Assembly: GCA_025057995.1 (NCBI GenBank)
Contig: JANXEW010000003.1
Span: 1 to 64,000 of the forward strand
Direction: 5' to 3'
Length of the DNA stretch: 64,000 nt
DNA from: Thermofilaceae archaeon
Lineage (GTDB): Archaea; Thermoproteota; Thermoprotei; Thermofilales; Thermofilaceae
Part shown: in pieces, positions 40,682-49,970 of the stretch
Layout: every line of letters begins with the position of its first letter
Position numbering within the stretch: the stretch's first letter is position 1
Made by a program: the position numbers and the translations under genes
Notes under the pieces: generated by a model
Database searches by the model: none
Told to the model about the DNA's origin: nothing
Seen by the model: only the letters and a program-made list of their open reading frames with translations

Positions 40682-41923
40682 TTATTTACTGAATCTTTTA
40701 AGTTCCTCCACTACAGGTAATGAGCCCTTGCTTAAGAACTCCATGAGAGCGCCTCCGCCAGTACTAACGTGTGAAACTCTTTGCATGTAACCCAACTTAG
40801 CTGCTGCGGCGATGGTGTGTCCTCCCCCAATCACGCTGAATGCCTTTGATGAAGCTATAGCCTCAAACGTTCTTTTTGTAGCTTCAGCAAAAGCATCGAT
40901 CTCGAAAACGCCCATTGGGCCGTTCATGACAAGGCTTTTCGCCCTCTTAATGATAGCCTCGTATTTATCTATGGTTTTGGTACCTAGGTCCTTTATCAGG
41001 TAGTCTGTAGGTAAGCTTTCAACCGTAATTTCTTTTCTAGTACCGTTAAAATCTACGGCTAGGTCAACTGGAAGGATAATTTTATCACCGAACTTGTCGA
41101 GCACTTCCTTAAATCTAGGGAGTAACTCGATGAACCCCTTTTCCTCTAAAACTCTAACGTTCGGTCTACCCAAGTCACGGTTTTTAGCTGCTAAAAAGAG
41201 GTTAGCAACAAGTCCTCCCGTGAGGACGTAATCAGCTATTCCTTGGCTTAGCACGGCTTCAGAAATGTCTGCAGCATCTTCGGCTTTCGCACCTCCCAGT
41301 ATGTAGACACAGGGTCTCTCGGGCTTAGAGCGGACTTTCGCTAGCGCTCTGAGCTCTTTTTCCAACACCCTTCCAGCTACAACGTGTTTAGCAACAGGCA
41401 TGAAGCCGACAAGGGAAGCATGGGGTCTGTGAGCAGCCGCAAAAGCGTCCACAACAAATACGTCAACGTAAGATGCTAGGCTTCGGACGAGCTCGCTCTT
41501 CGCATGATCCTCAGCTTTTGCGCTCTTCGTTTCGCCATCCCACATTCTAACGTTCTCTAAAACTAGGACTTCGCCATCGTGGAGAGCTTTTATAGCCTCC
41601 TGAGCCCTACTACCGAAAATCTCGTCGACAAATTTTACTTTTACACCAAGGATCCTGCCCATAATTTCAGCGTGTTCTTTTAAACTTGTAAAATCGGGGT
41701 CACCTTTCCGTCCTTGATGGGCTATTACTACTACCTTAGCTCGCTTAGATACGAGTTCCCTCAAAGTTTGCTCAGTGTGCTCTCTGATCCTGCTATCGTC
41801 TAGAATTTTTTTACTTGAGGGGTCTATAGGTGAATTTATGTCCACCCTTACGAAAACTCTCTTTCCAGAAACATTGACATCGTCTAAGGTCTTTATACCG
41901 TACTCCTCTAGCATCCTCCTCAC
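40682..41923 (-). CDS. pgk: Phosphoglycerate kinase
   Basis: Transfers phosphate between 1,3-bisphosphoglycerate and ADP. The N-terminal domain has KRVFVRVDINSPIDPSS, VVIAHQGRKGDPDFTSL, VDAFAAAHRPHASLVGF (basic patch). The C-terminal domain has YILGGAKAEDA, MNGPMGVFE and SVIGGGHTIAAAAKLG. At 413 residues it is a normal archaeal PGK, in contrast to the bacterial-type GAPDH next door. The start is GTG 41923 or ATG 41914. Confidence 0.95.
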   Translation of the reverse strand: MRRMLEEYGIKTLDDVNVSGKRVFVRVDINSPIDPSSKKILDDSRIREHTEQTLRELVSKRAKVVVIAHQGRKGDPDFTSLKEHAEIMGRILGVKVKFVDEIFGSRAQEAIKALHDGEVLVLENVRMWDGETKSAKAEDHAKSELVRSLASYVDVFVVDAFAAAHRPHASLVGFMPVAKHVVAGRVLEKELRALAKVRSKPERPCVYILGGAKAEDAADISEAVLSQGIADYVLTGGLVANLFLAAKNRDLGRPNVRVLEEKGFIELLPRFKEVLDKFGDKIILPVDLAVDFNGTRKEITVESLPTDYLIKDLGTKTIDKYEAIIKRAKSLVMNGPMGVFEIDAFAEATKRTFEAIASSKAFSVIGGGHTIAAAAKLGYMQRVSHVSTGGGALMEFLSKGSLPVVEELKRFSK

Positions 41924-42008
41924 CGTAAACGAGGCTCATGATCCGTATATAAAGACCCTCTTTGTAGCTTAACAATCAAGACAACATAAGGGTTTAATCG
42001 ATCCAAGC

Positions 42009-42548
42009 TTATAGAGCTACTTCGAGAGTAGCGGAAAGCAGTAGCAGTGCAGCAGCTAACGCTAGGATGGCGAGAATAAGTTCTAGGTCAACCCCTCTCC
42101 TTCTAAGCAAGACGAGGCTTATCCACCAGCTCTCTGTTAAAGCTATAGACAACGCTAATAGGGTTACCCAGTTAGAAGGGGTTAGAAAGAACGACGTTAA
42201 AACTCTAGCTAGATTGACTGATTCTGCGACAGATATAGCTTTCAGCGTCAAGCCAACTGACAATGAGGTATACACTGCGAAAAGGGGACCGATAAGTGGG
42301 ATGCTGAAAACTATCAGTGACCCTACGTTATAATAAAAGATACGGTAAACTGTCTCATCCGAGGGTGCTTGACTCTGGTAAAGACTTTTCACCAGCTCAG
42401 TGTACTGTTTATACATCTCTTCTAGGAGCTCACGAGGCGCAGGTGCGTAAGCACCTACGATCACAAATACGATTAGCGTGATGAGTGCAAACGGGTAGTT
42501 TTTCGCTCTCAGCTTTAACGGCTCGAGTGCGCTCACGAAACTTTCCAT
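42009..42548 (-). CDS. SpoIIM/DUF95-like membrane protein
   Basis: A 179-residue polytopic protein with about five hydrophobic segments. The segment FYYNVGSLIVFSIPLIGPLFAVYTSLSVGLTLKA is typical of the stage II sporulation protein M-like family (PF01944), widespread in archaea, with an unknown role there. ATG 42548 is divergent from the HMG-CoA synthase gene, with 75 bp between. No link to sporulation is implied. Confidence 0.75.
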   Translation of the reverse strand: MESFVSALEPLKLRAKNYPFALITLIVFVIVGAYAPAPRELLEEMYKQYTELVKSLYQSQAPSDETVYRIFYYNVGSLIVFSIPLIGPLFAVYTSLSVGLTLKAISVAESVNLARVLTSFFLTPSNWVTLLALSIALTESWWISLVLLRRRGVDLELILAILALAAALLLLSATLEVAL

Positions 42549-42623
42549 CTCGGCATAGTTTTTAAAAAGCTTCTAGCAGAGCATCCCTAAAATAACATAG
42601 GCATTTACCCTCATTGATAAGCG

Positions 42624-43664
42624 ATGAAGTTTTCGACGATTGTTGGAATAGCTGGCTACGGAGCTTACGTTCCAGTGTACAGGATAAGGGGTAGTGAGAT
42701 TTCGAGAATGTGGGGAGCTGAGGAGGAAACCGTGGAAGAAAAGAGCGTACCAGGGCTTGATGAAGATTCGCTTACCATGGCTTATGAGGCTGCCCGGGAG
42801 GCGTTGCAAATGTCTAGGGTGAAGCGAGAAGATGTGGGAGCTATCCTAGTGGGATCCGAGTCCCCGCCCTACGCTGTAAAGCCTACAGCCACTGTTTTAG
42901 CTGAAGCCCTGGGTTTGTCGCAGAAGATTGTGGCTATCGATATGGAGTTCGCATGTAAAGCAGGGACTACGGCTATGTTATTAGCTGCCGGTCTAATAGC
43001 TAGTGGGGCTATAAAGCATGGGCTCGCTATCGGAACTGACAATGCTCAAGCTCGTCCGGGAGATGAACTAGAATTCACTGCAGGAGCTGGAGCAGCAGCT
43101 TTCCTGCTTTCTAGAGACTCGGAAAGAATGTTAGCTAGCATTGAAAACGTCTTCTCCTATGTAACTGATACCCCTGACTTCTGGAGGAGAGAGGGCGAAG
43201 AATTCCCTAGACACACGTTTAGGTTCACCGGTTCACCAGCTTATTTTCACCATGTCTTAAGTGCAGCTAAAGGGTTAATGGAAGAAACAGGATTAAAGCC
43301 TAACGATTTCGACTACGTTATTTTCCATCAACCTAACGTAAAGTTTCCGCTTAGAGCCGCCCAGCTCCTCGGCTTTAAAGTCGATCAAGTCAAGCCAGGT
43401 CTACTCTGCAATGAGATAGGCAACACTTACGCTGCGGCTTCGCTGTTGGGTTTAGCTAGGGTGCTTGATATCGCTAAGCCCAACCAGAGGATTCTAGTTG
43501 TATCCTTCGGGTCTGGAGCAGGTTCTGATGCTATAAGCTTCATCACGACTGAGAATATAGGTGTGAGTAAGAGTTCAATAGAGAAACTTCTCGCAAGGAA
43601 GGTTTACGTTGATTACGCCTTGTACTCTAAGCATAAGGGTACATTAAAAGGTGTTCTGAGATGA
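42624..43664 (+). CDS. Hydroxymethylglutaryl-CoA synthase (archaeal)
   Basis: Condenses acetyl-CoA with acetoacetyl-CoA to HMG-CoA, the second step of the mevalonate route to isoprenoid lipids. Family marks: GAYVPVYRIRGSEIS, the catalytic Cys in MEFACKAGTTAMLLA (about residue 114), YVIFHQPNVKFPLRAA with the catalytic His, and NTYAAASLLGL with SFGSGAGSDAI. At 346 residues it is standard. ATG 42624 is about 28 bp from an A/T-rich TATA-like element. It overlaps the thiolase by four bases and heads the three-gene complex operon. Confidence 0.95.
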   Translation: MKFSTIVGIAGYGAYVPVYRIRGSEISRMWGAEEETVEEKSVPGLDEDSLTMAYEAAREALQMSRVKREDVGAILVGSESPPYAVKPTATVLAEALGLSQKIVAIDMEFACKAGTTAMLLAAGLIASGAIKHGLAIGTDNAQARPGDELEFTAGAGAAAFLLSRDSERMLASIENVFSYVTDTPDFWRREGEEFPRHTFRFTGSPAYFHHVLSAAKGLMEETGLKPNDFDYVIFHQPNVKFPLRAAQLLGFKVDQVKPGLLCNEIGNTYAAASLLGLARVLDIAKPNQRILVVSFGSGAGSDAISFITTENIGVSKSSIEKLLARKVYVDYALYSKHKGTLKGVLR

Positions 43665-44830
43665 ATGGAAAGGTCTACATCATAGGTGCCGGGGCTACGA
43701 AAATCGGTGAGCATTGGGACAAATCTCTAAGGGATCTTGCAGTGGAAGCATTATTTGCTGCTGTGAAGGACGCGAGCATCGACAAGCGAGATGTAGAGGC
43801 TTTGTATGTAAGCAACATGATGTCAGGGGAACTCCAGGGGCAAGAGCATTTGGGGGCTCTAATAGCTACGTGGGCTGGTATCCCAGGAGTAGCGGCGTGT
43901 AAAGTCGAGGGGGCTTGTGCTTGCGGCGGTGTTGCTATTCATCAGGCTTATTTGGCCGTCGCCTCCGGACTTTATGATTGTGTAGCTGTGGTAGGCGTCG
44001 AGAAGATGACGGACGTTATTCCCAGCGACGTAACCGCTGCTCTGGCAACAGCAGAGGATCAAGATTATGTTGTGTTCACAGGTACATCTTTCGTAGGTTT
44101 GAATGCCTTAATCTATAGGTTTTATCTAGAGAAGTATAGGGTAAAACAAGAAGATATAGCTCGTTTCGCCGTTCACTGTCATAAAATGGCTGTTTCAAAT
44201 CCCTACGCGCAGTTTAGGCGACCTGTAAGTTTGGAAGACGTTATGAGTTCGCCTGTAATAGCTGATCCTATAAGGTTGTTGGAGTGCGCCCCTGTAGGTG
44301 ATGGTGCTGCGGCATTGATACTCTGTAATGAGAGGTTTCTTAAAGAGAACCCTCGAGACGATCTGATAGAAATATCTGGCACTGCAGTAGCAACCGACAT
44401 CGTCAGCATGCATGAGAGAAGGGATCCTCTAGCCGCTTCGGCTCTACGTAGGGCTCTAGATATAGCCATGGAAAAGGCGGGTATTGAAACGAAGGAAATC
44501 GACGTACTAGAAGTGCATGATGCTTTTACAATACTTGGCATACTCCCTCTCGAGTTAATGGGTTACGCTCCCCCCGGCGAGGGTTGGCGTCTTGTAGCGG
44601 AAGGACAGGTAGAGCCCGGCGGAAAGATACCGACGAACACCATGGGTGGCTTAAAAGCGAGAGGTCATCCGGTTGGAGGCACTGGAGTTTACCAGGTTCT
44701 AGATATCGTTACCCAGCTTCGCGGTAAAGCCGGATCCAACCAAGTTGAAGACGCTGAAATAGGGTTGGCCCAGAATTTCGGAGGTGTGGCGAGTACAGTA
44801 GCTGTCAATATACTGAAGAGGGTGAGGTAG
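43661..44830 (+). CDS. Acetyl-CoA C-acetyltransferase (thiolase), archaeal type
   Basis: Makes acetoacetyl-CoA for HMG-CoA synthase. The first cysteine is in CKVEGACACGGVAIHQAYL, the His in EVHDAFTILG, and the second active-site region in GLKARGHPVGGTGVYQVLDI and AQNFGGVAST (Gly-rich instead of the bacterial CxGGG, as in the archaeal branch). It is 389 residues long. In methanogenic archaea this thiolase and the synthase form a complex bridged by the DUF35 protein encoded next; the identical gene order here supports that. Confidence 0.93.
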   Translation: MNGKVYIIGAGATKIGEHWDKSLRDLAVEALFAAVKDASIDKRDVEALYVSNMMSGELQGQEHLGALIATWAGIPGVAACKVEGACACGGVAIHQAYLAVASGLYDCVAVVGVEKMTDVIPSDVTAALATAEDQDYVVFTGTSFVGLNALIYRFYLEKYRVKQEDIARFAVHCHKMAVSNPYAQFRRPVSLEDVMSSPVIADPIRLLECAPVGDGAAALILCNERFLKENPRDDLIEISGTAVATDIVSMHERRDPLAASALRRALDIAMEKAGIETKEIDVLEVHDAFTILGILPLELMGYAPPGEGWRLVAEGQVEPGGKIPTNTMGGLKARGHPVGGTGVYQVLDIVTQLRGKAGSNQVEDAEIGLAQNFGGVASTVAVNILKRVR

Positions 44831-45232
44831 ATGGTCTGGGCTGAAAGCGTACCTCGGGTATGGAGGGAGAGGGTCAAGAAGTATAGGTTACTGGGTGGTA
44901 AATGCTTAAAATGTGGAAGTGTCGTGTACCCTTATCGACCAGCTTGCCCGTACTGCGGTCATGAAGAGCTTCAACCTTTAGAGTTGTCTAGAAGAGGGAG
45001 AGTCATCAATTTTACAATCATCAGGCATCCACCAACAGGGTTTGTAGGTAAAGAGCCCTATGTGGTAGCTATCGTGGAGCTAGAAGATGGTGCTCGAGTG
45101 CTCGCTCAACTTACTGATGTGAAGCCGGAGGATGTGAAAATAGGGTTGGAAGTTGAAGCCGTGTTCAGGAAATACAGAGAACAGGCTTCTAACGGAGTTA
45201 TAGAGTACGGTATCAAGTTTAGACCGGTTTAA
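44831..45232 (+). CDS. DUF35 OB-fold protein with rubredoxin-like zinc ribbon
   Basis: A 133-residue scaffold protein of the thiolase/HMG-CoA synthase complex. The N-terminal zinc ribbon is KCLKCGSVVYPYRPACPYCGHEE, and the OB fold follows with GRVINFTIIRHPPTGFVGKEPYVVAIVELEDGARVLAQL. The start ATG is directly after the thiolase stop. In the family it bridges the two enzymes and channels acetoacetyl-CoA. Confidence 0.93.
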   Translation: MVWAESVPRVWRERVKKYRLLGGKCLKCGSVVYPYRPACPYCGHEELQPLELSRRGRVINFTIIRHPPTGFVGKEPYVVAIVELEDGARVLAQLTDVKPEDVKIGLEVEAVFRKYREQASNGVIEYGIKFRPV

Positions 45233-45249
45233 GTAACTGATTTTTCTCT

Positions 45250-46542
45250 TTATCTTTTAGATGTAGCTTTTGCTATAAAAAATCCTGTTGATTTATGGAG
45301 ATGAGGATACAATCTACGCACCTTTTTACTGCACTTGTAACCAGCGTAACCAGGAACACCTAACAGACTTTCACTGTCCAACATATCGGTTTGAACCGTT
45401 AAGTCAATAACAGTTTCCCCTTCGTCAGATAATAGGGAGCACGTAGAATACACGATTGAGCCGCCGAGCTTTAGATGTTCAAGAAGATTTCTTATTAAGT
45501 TAACTTGCTTAGACATAAAATAACTTACATTTGTCTTTTTCCAAAGTGAAAGCCTTAAAGCTGGATCACTTATAATAGCTCCAGTGTTCGTACATGGCGC
45601 ATCTAATAGTATTTTATCAAATTTTTGAGAGAACTTTATCTTACTTGAATCGGCTTGTACTACATGAACGCCCCTTACACCCATCTTAGTCAACATTTCT
45701 TTCAAGTCGTTTACACGTTTCATGGATACATCTACAGCTATTATTTCAGCTTCATTACGTGATAACTGTTGCACGTGTGAAGTCTTCACACCAGGTGCGG
45801 CGGCTGCGTCCAATACGAGAAGGTTTCTGGACTGACCCAAGGCATGAACAACGGCTGCACTACCTTTGTCCTGTACCACGAGAAATCCCTTTTCGGCTAG
45901 CTTAAGGACTTCAACTGGAATATCTTCCCCTCCTACGATCTCTAACATCTCGGGAAAATCCTCGTCTTCTCGCAAGTTAACAGTGCGTTCGAGACGTTTC
46001 ATCACTTGCCGTACACTAGCCTTAAGCTCGTTAACTCTCAGCCAGACGACCCTTCTAGAGCTGGCTTTTACCAGTTTCTCAACATCAGGTAGTTTAAGAT
46101 GTTTGCACAGCTCCTCCACTAACCAAGGAGGAAAAGAATTTGTATAGGCGATTCTCTCGACTGGTGGAAGGCTGGCAATTATTTGTTCAATTTTCTCGAC
46201 ACTAACGCTTTTAAGGAGATTTCTAAGCTTGCCCGAAAGTAACCCTGTCTCCATAAAGCTTGCTTCTGAAGTGACGCCAGAGGTTTTTATGGCATAAGCT
46301 ACGTAAAAGGCGCATTTACGCCTACGGGGTAAATTGTCCAGACTGTTTTTCCTTAAAAGCAACTCAGCTCGCGCGAACTTAGCAAGAGCCAGCTTGGTGA
46401 GCTTCAGTGCATTAGGGTCTCTTTTTTCTAGTTTCTTAAGTGCTTTAGAGAACGCGTCCTCTAAAGAGAAACCATACCTATCTATCAACTCAAGCGTAAG
46501 AGTTGCGAGCCTAAAGGCATTTAGGGAAAAGAGCTCAGCCAT
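45250..46542 (-). CDS. NOL1/NOP2/Sun-family RNA m5C methyltransferase
   Basis: A 430-residue RsmB/NSUN-like enzyme that methylates cytosine C5 in RNA. Residues 1-135 look like a helical NusB-type RNA-binding domain. The catalytic part has VLDAAAAPGVKTSHVQQL (motif I), AVDVSMKRVNDL, ILLDAPCTNTGAI (motif IV Cys) and VYSTCSLLSDEGE (motif VI catalytic Cys). Whether the target is rRNA or tRNA cannot be said. It lies convergent to the DUF35 gene, with 6 bp to the upstream membrane regulator gene on the same strand. Confidence 0.92.
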   Translation of the reverse strand: MAELFSLNAFRLATLTLELIDRYGFSLEDAFSKALKKLEKRDPNALKLTKLALAKFARAELLLRKNSLDNLPRRRKCAFYVAYAIKTSGVTSEASFMETGLLSGKLRNLLKSVSVEKIEQIIASLPPVERIAYTNSFPPWLVEELCKHLKLPDVEKLVKASSRRVVWLRVNELKASVRQVMKRLERTVNLREDEDFPEMLEIVGGEDIPVEVLKLAEKGFLVVQDKGSAAVVHALGQSRNLLVLDAAAAPGVKTSHVQQLSRNEAEIIAVDVSMKRVNDLKEMLTKMGVRGVHVVQADSSKIKFSQKFDKILLDAPCTNTGAIISDPALRLSLWKKTNVSYFMSKQVNLIRNLLEHLKLGGSIVYSTCSLLSDEGETVIDLTVQTDMLDSESLLGVPGYAGYKCSKKVRRLYPHLHKSTGFFIAKATSKR

Positions 46543-46548
46543 GAAGGT

Positions 46549-47439
46549 TCATGGGATAAAGATTTTAAGTGTGAAACTTAAGTAGAAAATCAGAGACGCT
46601 ACAAGAAATCCTCTTTCGAAATTTGTTCTAAAAAAGGTGGCGACCGTTGCTGTAAGGATACCTAAGGTTAACACTTGTAGAAGCCTTAAGGTCGCGGCTA
46701 ATAAGACCATTATATTCCAGGGAACCTCAGGGTAGTTTAAACCGGTAAAAGAGTAGTGCAACAACATATAAAGCATCAAAGGCGTCTTAGCTAATGCTAC
46801 ACCGGCTGCCACTCCTAGTGGTTGAGCTTTTAAACCGGTTAGTAATCGACCTAGAGTCAATATGATAGCTAGAATAGCTAAAAAGCTTATAAAATAATCA
46901 AAAAAGAGAAGAGCTTCCGGAGGAATCACAATAGAACTTAAGTTCCGTGAATATAGTATGGGAACTTGCTCAACTTCGATGAGTTTAAGTGGAAGCTTTG
47001 TTAATTGTACTACCAGAATACCAGCAATTAAGCAAGAAGAGAGGGTAAGTAAGCTCATTGTAGTATTTTTATATAAACTGATTACTAACTGTTGGGGGAC
47101 TATGAATTTGATTATATTGTCGAAAATAACGTAGCGTTTTCTTCTCATTTGAAGAGCTCTTTTTATAGCCTCATCTCCTTCTTTCATAACTTGGTAAAAG
47201 CGGTAGCCTTTATCAGTCAAGCAGTATCTTCTAGCGTCATCCTTTGTTATAAGGTCTCGTAAACCGTCAAGATTATAATAGAGAGTGCCCACACTAAGGT
47301 TTAACTCACGTTTCAACTCTGAGAAAGGTACCGCCCCTCTTTCCGCTAGCAACTCTACGATTCTCCTTTTAATAGGATTGCCGATAACAGAGTATACTTC
47401 CTCTATGTCGGCTGATTCAACGCCTTCATTGAAAGACAT
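46549..47439 (-). CDS. Membrane-tethered winged-helix regulator
   Basis: A 296-residue one-component regulator. The N-terminal 85 residues are an ArsR-like winged helix (VIGNPIKRRIVELLAERGAVPFSELKRELNLSVGTLYYNLDGL, then a wing with YCLTDKGYRFYQVM). After a basic linker come six hydrophobic segments (about residues 110-295) without known transporter or enzyme motifs. The DNA-binding part must face the cytosol. It is 6 bp upstream of the NSUN gene on the same strand. Signal and targets are unknown. Confidence 0.8.
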   Translation of the reverse strand: MSFNEGVESADIEEVYSVIGNPIKRRIVELLAERGAVPFSELKRELNLSVGTLYYNLDGLRDLITKDDARRYCLTDKGYRFYQVMKEGDEAIKRALQMRRKRYVIFDNIIKFIVPQQLVISLYKNTTMSLLTLSSCLIAGILVVQLTKLPLKLIEVEQVPILYSRNLSSIVIPPEALLFFDYFISFLAILAIILTLGRLLTGLKAQPLGVAAGVALAKTPLMLYMLLHYSFTGLNYPEVPWNIMVLLAATLRLLQVLTLGILTATVATFFRTNFERGFLVASLIFYLSFTLKIFIP

Positions 47440-47556
47440 CGCCTAAGGGCTGGTATCGGGGTAGCTATAAGGATGTCGCGGAGATGCTTGAGCTTAGATG
47501 GTTGCGTGTTCGGCAGAAAGAATATAGGGAACTGAGCTAGAGATTGATGAGATGCG

Positions 47557-48285
47557 GTGTTATGTTACAGCTTAGTGTTCAACGGCTTAGAGGAAGACCT
47601 TAACAGGATCAGGAGCATACCTCAAATGCCAATAGAGCTAGCTTTACCTCTAGACACTTTACAGACTTTAAGTATACCGGAGCTCGCCGATCCATTTCTA
47701 GAAGAGAACGTAAAAGTTGAGTACGTAAAACTTCTCTCGCCGTGTCAAGATACATTAGTAGAAGATTTGGAAAAAACAGTGATTCTGGCGGACGAGCTCA
47801 CTGCCGAGTTCATCGTACTCCCGGTTGATAAAGGCGGTTTACACTCGATCATCAATGTAATTGATAAAATATTCGAATCGGCTGTAGTCTATTCAAAGAA
47901 GATAGCGCTAGAGCCTTCGAGAGAAGCGTTAGCTAAGGTAGTTTCTTCAACAAATAAGTTCTTGGGGGGTGTTTTCAAGTTTTCATTTTCGCCAACACCA
48001 ACTTCTACAACAGATGAGGTAACAACTCTAGCATTGACGTACTTAGGTCAGCTTGCCGCTGTCAAGCTAGTGGGGTTTTCAAATGAGGGCAACGCTTCTA
48101 GAATTTCAGGTGCCTCTGGGATAAACGTCTTCGCGTTGATAAAGGAGTTGTTAGAGAGTGGATATGATGGCTACTTTGTCCTTGATTACGAACCTCGTGG
48201 ACTTATGTTACCATCACGTCTCGTGTGGGAGGATTGTGAGCTCTTGATACAGTACATAAACTCGCTAATCGAGAAGCGTAGTTAA
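47557..48285 (+). CDS. Xylose-isomerase-like TIM-barrel (AP endonuclease 2 family) protein
   Basis: A 242-residue protein resembling the sugar phosphate isomerase/AP endonuclease family, with repeated strand-helix units: LVEDLEKTVILADELTAEFIVLPVDKGG, KKIALEPSREALAKVV, and AAVKLVGFSNEGNASRISGASGINVFALIKELLESGYDGYFVLDYEP. The metal-binding acidic and His residues of true family members are only partly present, so activity may be lost. GTG 47557 is the open start, without a clear Shine-Dalgarno sequence. Its stop overlaps the convergent small membrane protein by four bases. Confidence 0.6.
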   Translation: MLCYSLVFNGLEEDLNRIRSIPQMPIELALPLDTLQTLSIPELADPFLEENVKVEYVKLLSPCQDTLVEDLEKTVILADELTAEFIVLPVDKGGLHSIINVIDKIFESAVVYSKKIALEPSREALAKVVSSTNKFLGGVFKFSFSPTPTSTTDEVTTLALTYLGQLAAVKLVGFSNEGNASRISGASGINVFALIKELLESGYDGYFVLDYEPRGLMLPSRLVWEDCELLIQYINSLIEKRS

Positions 48286-48533
48286 CCTTTACCCATCAGT
48301 TCACGCTTTTTAGCTTCAGAGGCTGTCAACATCACCCACCCGACCCAAGTTGAGAAGAAAACAGTAAGTGCTACTATGATTGCGATTGGTAACGCCATGA
48401 CCCACCAACTCCAAGCCTGATCGCCGAACAGTGAGAGTATCGAGGTAGCCCAGGTGATAAATGACCATATGTACAGTGCTCCGAAACAAAGTGAGGAGAT
48501 CACTATTATAAAGCCCAACTTTCTTCCTCTCAC
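48282..48533 (-). CDS. Small two-helix membrane protein
   Basis: An 83-residue protein with two long hydrophobic helices (LGFIIVISSLCFGALYIWSF and WWVMALPIAIIVALTVFFSTW) and a basic C-terminal tail (SEAKKRELMGKG). No family is recognised. GTG 48533 is divergent from the cis-prenyltransferase gene, 21 bp away. The divergent placement and length suggest a real gene. Confidence 0.6.
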   Translation of the reverse strand: MRGRKLGFIIVISSLCFGALYIWSFITWATSILSLFGDQAWSWWVMALPIAIIVALTVFFSTWVGWVMLTASEAKKRELMGKG

Positions 48534-48554
48534 GGGGTGCTGAGAGGATAGTAT

Positions 48555-49385
48555 ATGAAAAACTTGACGGGGGAGAGAATGCCGCGTTTAACGAGAACAA
48601 TAAGGAAAATCGCCTTAACACTCGGCATCTACAACCTCTACGAGAAACTACTAGAGTCTGAGGTATTAAGTGCTGATAAGAAACCATCTCACGTCGCTGT
48701 GATTTTAGACGGCAACAGGAGATGGGCTAGGGAGGAGGGTCTACCTTTAGAGGAAGGGTATAAGGAGGGAGCTCGCCGCGTGGAAGACTTTCTTAAGTGG
48801 TGTTATGATGCTGGCATCAAGACTGTCACCTTATACGCCCTGTCAACAGAGAATATTCACAGACGTAGCCAAGAAGAGCTTCAAGTTCTGTTGGGTATAT
48901 TGAGAGAGTATTTGAAAAGGGAGCACGAGAGAGGAGAGCTTATCAAAAGAAAGGTTAGGGTAAAAGCTCTAGGCTTTTTAGATTTGCTGCCATCAGATAT
49001 TGTAAAAGAACTAAGAGAATTAGAAGATAGGACTAAAGAGTTCAGAGAAAGGTTCCTTAATGTCGCTATCGCTTACGGCGGCAGGGCAGAGATAGTTGAA
49101 GCCGCGAAAAGGATAGCGAAAGACGTCTTGAATAGGGACATTAGTATCGATGATATAGATGAAAAAACTTTTGAGAAATATCTTCTAACAGCTCATTTAC
49201 CCAATCCGTACCCAGACCTCGTTATAAGGACAAGCGGGGAGTCGCGTATAAGTAACTTCCTACTTTGGCAGATAGCGTATTCTGAACTTGTATTCCTCGA
49301 CGTCTACTGGCCGGAGTTTAGAAAAATTGATTTCTATAGGGCGTTAAGAACCTATCAGAAGAGGAGTAGAAGGTATGGTGCCTAG
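48555..49385 (+). CDS. uppS: Cis-prenyltransferase (polyprenyl diphosphate synthase, UppS-like)
   Basis: Makes the long-chain polyprenol carrier used to assemble surface glycans and N-glycans. The catalytic motif is HVAVILDGNRRWAREEGLPLEEGYKEGARR (Asp and substrate arginines). Then come LYALSTENIHRRSQEE, FLNVAIAYGGRAEI, PDLVIRTSGESRISNFLLWQIAYSELVFLDVYWPEF. At 276 residues it is the usual length. ATG 48555 or a downstream in-frame ATG (48579, PRLTRTIRK) may be the start. Functionally it would feed the flippase locus at the start of the window. Confidence 0.93.
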   Translation: MKNLTGERMPRLTRTIRKIALTLGIYNLYEKLLESEVLSADKKPSHVAVILDGNRRWAREEGLPLEEGYKEGARRVEDFLKWCYDAGIKTVTLYALSTENIHRRSQEELQVLLGILREYLKREHERGELIKRKVRVKALGFLDLLPSDIVKELRELEDRTKEFRERFLNVAIAYGGRAEIVEAAKRIAKDVLNRDISIDDIDEKTFEKYLLTAHLPNPYPDLVIRTSGESRISNFLLWQIAYSELVFLDVYWPEFRKIDFYRALRTYQKRSRRYGA

Positions 49386-49535
49386 GGTCGGGCTCTTGCC
49401 ACAGATTTACTCTAGTTAAACCATATACGCTTTTCAATTAAATTAGTTGGATGATGAACTGTAGACTGAGATAAAACAGGAATGTAAGAGCCGCTACGTA
49501 TATTTAACCCACTATAACACACTTATTGATTTAGT

Positions 49536-49970
49536 ATGTCATATGACTTGTTGAGTTTCGCGAGCTTTGAAGACTTTGTTGAGTATCTGGACGCACAGAT
49601 AAACCAGTTTAAATCCAAGCTTGAATACTTGGAAAAGAGGTACGAGTTTTTAAAAGACAAAGCCGATAAGGTAAAGAGGTTGGAGGATATTCTGAGTAGA
49701 TTAGTTGGAGAGCAGATCAAGACTATAAACGAAGTGGACTTTATGGGGATTAAAGTGGTTGTAAGCACACGGGCCTTGGACGAGTTGATAGCAGTTGAAG
49801 AAACTTTAGCTTCGGTAAGGGATGTGTATGCTGCACTCATAAGGGTTAGAGAAGTAGTCGCTAGACTAGCTAAAGAAGCTGGTGCAGAGCGGGGTGGGCT
49901 TAACCTCCTTGTTCAGACGATTAACGGTATACCGATCAAGCTTCTGTTTAAGGAGAGCGAGACATTATGA
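49536..49970 (+). CDS. Coiled-coil protein of unknown function
   Basis: A 144-residue protein. Residues about 15-60 make a strong coiled coil (AQINQFKSKLEYLEKRYEFLKDKADKVKRLEDIL). The second half is mixed and ends in VQTINGIPIKLLFKE. No catalytic motif is visible. A TATA-like gtatatttaac (about 49497-49507) lies upstream of ATG 49536. It overlaps the next secreted protein gene by four bases and is likely its partner. Function unknown. Confidence 0.65.
   Translation: MSYDLLSFASFEDFVEYLDAQINQFKSKLEYLEKRYEFLKDKADKVKRLEDILSRLVGEQIKTINEVDFMGIKVVVSTRALDELIAVEETLASVRDVYAALIRVREVVARLAKEAGAERGGLNLLVQTINGIPIKLLFKESETL

Noticed and set aside
49451-49469. Possible C/D box RNA (ATGATGA followed by CTGA)
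   Set aside because: Only one C and one D-like box, eight bases apart (too short for a guide), and no second pair within the expected length.
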